Shown here: positions 6,081 through 7,565 of the stretch, in pieces
Layout of the letters: each line of letters starts with the position of its first letter
Position numbering within the stretch: position 1 is the first letter of the stretch
Assembly: GCA_025960445.1 (NCBI GenBank)
Contig: JAICIT010000107.1
Coordinates: forward strand, 1-7,565
From: Bradyrhizobium sp.
GTDB taxonomy: Bacteria; Pseudomonadota; Alphaproteobacteria; Rhizobiales; Xanthobacteraceae
DNA length: 7,565 bases
Direction of reading: 5' to 3'
Program-made: the position numbers and the translations under genes
The notes under the pieces: generated by a model
Database searches by the model: none
Told to the model about the DNA's origin: nothing
What the model saw: the letters and a program-made list of their open reading frames with translations, nothing else

Positions 6081-7565
6081 ATGTGCGGCATTGTCGGGAT
6101 CCTCGGTAACGGACCGGTAGCGGAGCAGTTGGTCGACTCGCTAAAACGCCTTGAATATCGCGGCTACGATTCCGCGGGCGTGGCCACGCTCGAAGGCAAG
6201 CAGATCAAGCGCCGGCGCGCTGAAGGAAAACTCAAAAATCTCGAGACGCGATTGCAAGCGGAGCCGTTGGCCGGCCATACCGGTATCGGCCACACGCGTT
6301 GGGCCACGCACGGAAAGCCGACCGAGAATAACGCGCATCCACATGCGACCGATCGAGTAGCCGTCGTCCACAACGGCATTATCGAGAACTTCCGCGAGCT
6401 GCGCGCGCAGCTTCAAAAAGATGGCGTCGTATTCAAAACTGAAACCGATACTGAAATCGTTTTGCACCTCGTCGACAGCTATCTCGCCAAAGGCATCAAC
6501 CCTGTCGAAGCGGTGAAGGCGTCGCTGTCACAACTGCGCGGCGCATTCGCACTCGGGTTTATTTTTGGTGGCGACGACGATCTGATGATCGGCGCGCGCA
6601 ACGGTCCGCCGCTCGCCATCGGCTATGGCGACGGCGAGATGTACCTGGGCTCGGACGCGATCGCGCTTGGCCCGTTCACAGACACCATCTCCTACCTCGA
6701 GGATGGAGATTGGGTCGTTCTTACTCGCAAGTCCGCGGTGATCTACGACAAGAACAACGCCATTGTTCATCGCGGCGTGATCAAGCACACGGCTACGACC
6801 TCGCTGGTCGATAAGGCAAACTATCGCCACTTCATGGCCAAGGAGATTCACGAACAGCCTGAGGTGGTCGGCCATACTCTGGCGCGCTATGTCGATATGG
6901 CTACCGATCGCGTCGCCTTGCCTGCGAACCTGCCGTTCGACTTCAAGGACATTCAGCGCATATCGATCACGGCGTGCGGGACCGCCAGCTACGCCGGTTA
7001 CATCGCCAAATACTGGTTCGAGCGGCTGAGTCGCCTACCTGTCGAGCTCGATGTCGCGTCGGAATTCCGTTATCGCGAGGCGCCGCTGCGGAAGGGCGAT
7101 CTCGCCATCTTCATCTCGCAGTCCGGCGAAACCGCCGACACGCTCGCCGCGCTACGCTACGCCAAGGCCCAGGGCGTGCACACGCTGTCGGTAGTCAACG
7201 TACCCAGCTCGACCATTGCACGCGAGAGCGAGACGGTGATGCCGACTCTGGCCGGACCGGAGATCGGCGTCGCATCAACCAAGGCGTTCACCTGCCAGCT
7301 CATGGTGTTGGCCGCGCTTGCGGTCGCGGCCGGCAAGGCCCGCGGCGAATTATCGGAAACCGACGAGACCAGGCTGGTGCACGGGCTGGTGGAAATACCG
7401 CGCCTGATGGCGGCGGCACTTGCGACCGAGCCGCTGATGGAGAAACTTGCGCGCGACATCGCAAAATCAAAAGACGTGCTCTATCTGGGGCGGGGCACCA
7501 GTTATCCACTGGCGCTGGAGGGCGCGCTCAAGCTCAAGGAAATTTCCTACATTCACGCCGAAGGC
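6081..7565 (+). CDS. glmS: GlmS, glutamine--fructose-6-phosphate aminotransferase, C-terminus cut by window end
   Basis: GlmS converts fructose-6-phosphate and glutamine to glucosamine-6-phosphate, the first committed step of the UDP-GlcNAc pathway. The frame is open from the ATG to the window end: 495 codons of about 608 expected. The glutaminase domain (1 to about 235) begins MCGIVGILGN, with nucleophile Cys2, and contains HTRWATHG (71-78), HNGIIENF (97-104) and D123. The first SIS (sugar isomerase) domain (about 290-420) has ACGTASYAG (298-306), ISQSGETADT (345-354) and ASTKAFT (398-404). The second begins near 455 with YLGRGTSYPLALEGALKLKE and then ISYIHAEG, including the conserved glutamate E487. 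The missing part holds the rest of the second SIS domain and the C-terminal tail. GGAG at 6065-6068 is 12 bases from the ATG, a longish spacing, but MCG must be the true N-terminus because catalysis needs Cys2. Confidence 0.97.
   Translation, partial: MCGIVGILGNGPVAEQLVDSLKRLEYRGYDSAGVATLEGKQIKRRRAEGKLKNLETRLQAEPLAGHTGIGHTRWATHGKPTENNAHPHATDRVAVVHNGIIENFRELRAQLQKDGVVFKTETDTEIVLHLVDSYLAKGINPVEAVKASLSQLRGAFALGFIFGGDDDLMIGARNGPPLAIGYGDGEMYLGSDAIALGPFTDTISYLEDGDWVVLTRKSAVIYDKNNAIVHRGVIKHTATTSLVDKANYRHFMAKEIHEQPEVVGHTLARYVDMATDRVALPANLPFDFKDIQRISITACGTASYAGYIAKYWFERLSRLPVELDVASEFRYREAPLRKGDLAIFISQSGETADTLAALRYAKAQGVHTLSVVNVPSSTIARESETVMPTLAGPEIGVASTKAFTCQLMVLAALAVAAGKARGELSETDETRLVHGLVEIPRLMAAALATEPLMEKLARDIAKSKDVLYLGRGTSYPLALEGALKLKEISYIHAEG

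Noticed and set aside
1..7565. Mobile elements, CRISPR arrays, tRNA or rRNA genes, defence or toxin-antitoxin systems
   Set aside because: No transposase, terminal inverted repeats, regularly spaced repeats, tRNA-like arms or recognisable defence protein motifs were seen on either strand.

Overview
The window looks like chromosomal DNA from an alphaproteobacterium of the Bradyrhizobium / Nitrobacteraceae group. The sequence is GC-rich and densely coding. Its left part reads as the ndvB-ndvD-ndvC locus, which was described in Bradyrhizobium japonicum as the determinant of cyclic beta-(1->3),(1->6)-glucan synthesis. The genus assignment is inferred from gene content and remembered protein sequences; no search was run.

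Layout from left to right. Bases 1-98 (minus) hold only the first 32 codons of a probable ndvB glucan synthase. Bases 281-856 (minus) encode a small exported four-cysteine protein with an Ala/Pro-rich tail, probably NdvD. Bases 1094-2719 (plus, divergent from ndvD) encode NdvC, a membrane protein with a GH17-type domain that keeps both catalytic glutamates. Its 3' end overlaps by 41 bp, tail to tail, with a 126-residue membrane protein gene (2679-3059, minus). That protein has no assigned function but resembles a VKOR-type thiol oxidoreductase that has lost its CXXC motif. Next is a 419-residue SPOR-like envelope protein (3162-4421, minus). Divergent from it are glmU (4593-5951) and the first 495 codons of glmS (6081 to the window end), both plus strand.

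The genes fall into two themes, both in the cell envelope. NdvB, NdvC and NdvD make periplasmic cyclic beta-glucan, which matters for hypo-osmotic adaptation and, in nodulating strains, for symbiosis. GlmS and GlmU make UDP-GlcNAc, the precursor of peptidoglycan and lipid A. The SPOR-like protein next to glmU probably binds peptidoglycan. No RNA genes, insertion sequences, CRISPR arrays or phage genes were seen. No gene-free stretch reaches 300 bp. The longest gaps are about 237 bp (857-1093), 182 bp (99-280) and 171 bp (4422-4592); each separates genes and holds only candidate promoters and short dyads.

The window is mostly conserved core and symbiosis-related content and not an undescribed system. 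The observations most worth a second look are the VKOR-like protein without CXXC, the dyad lying over the predicted glmU promoter, and the C-terminal extension after the SPOR-like domain.
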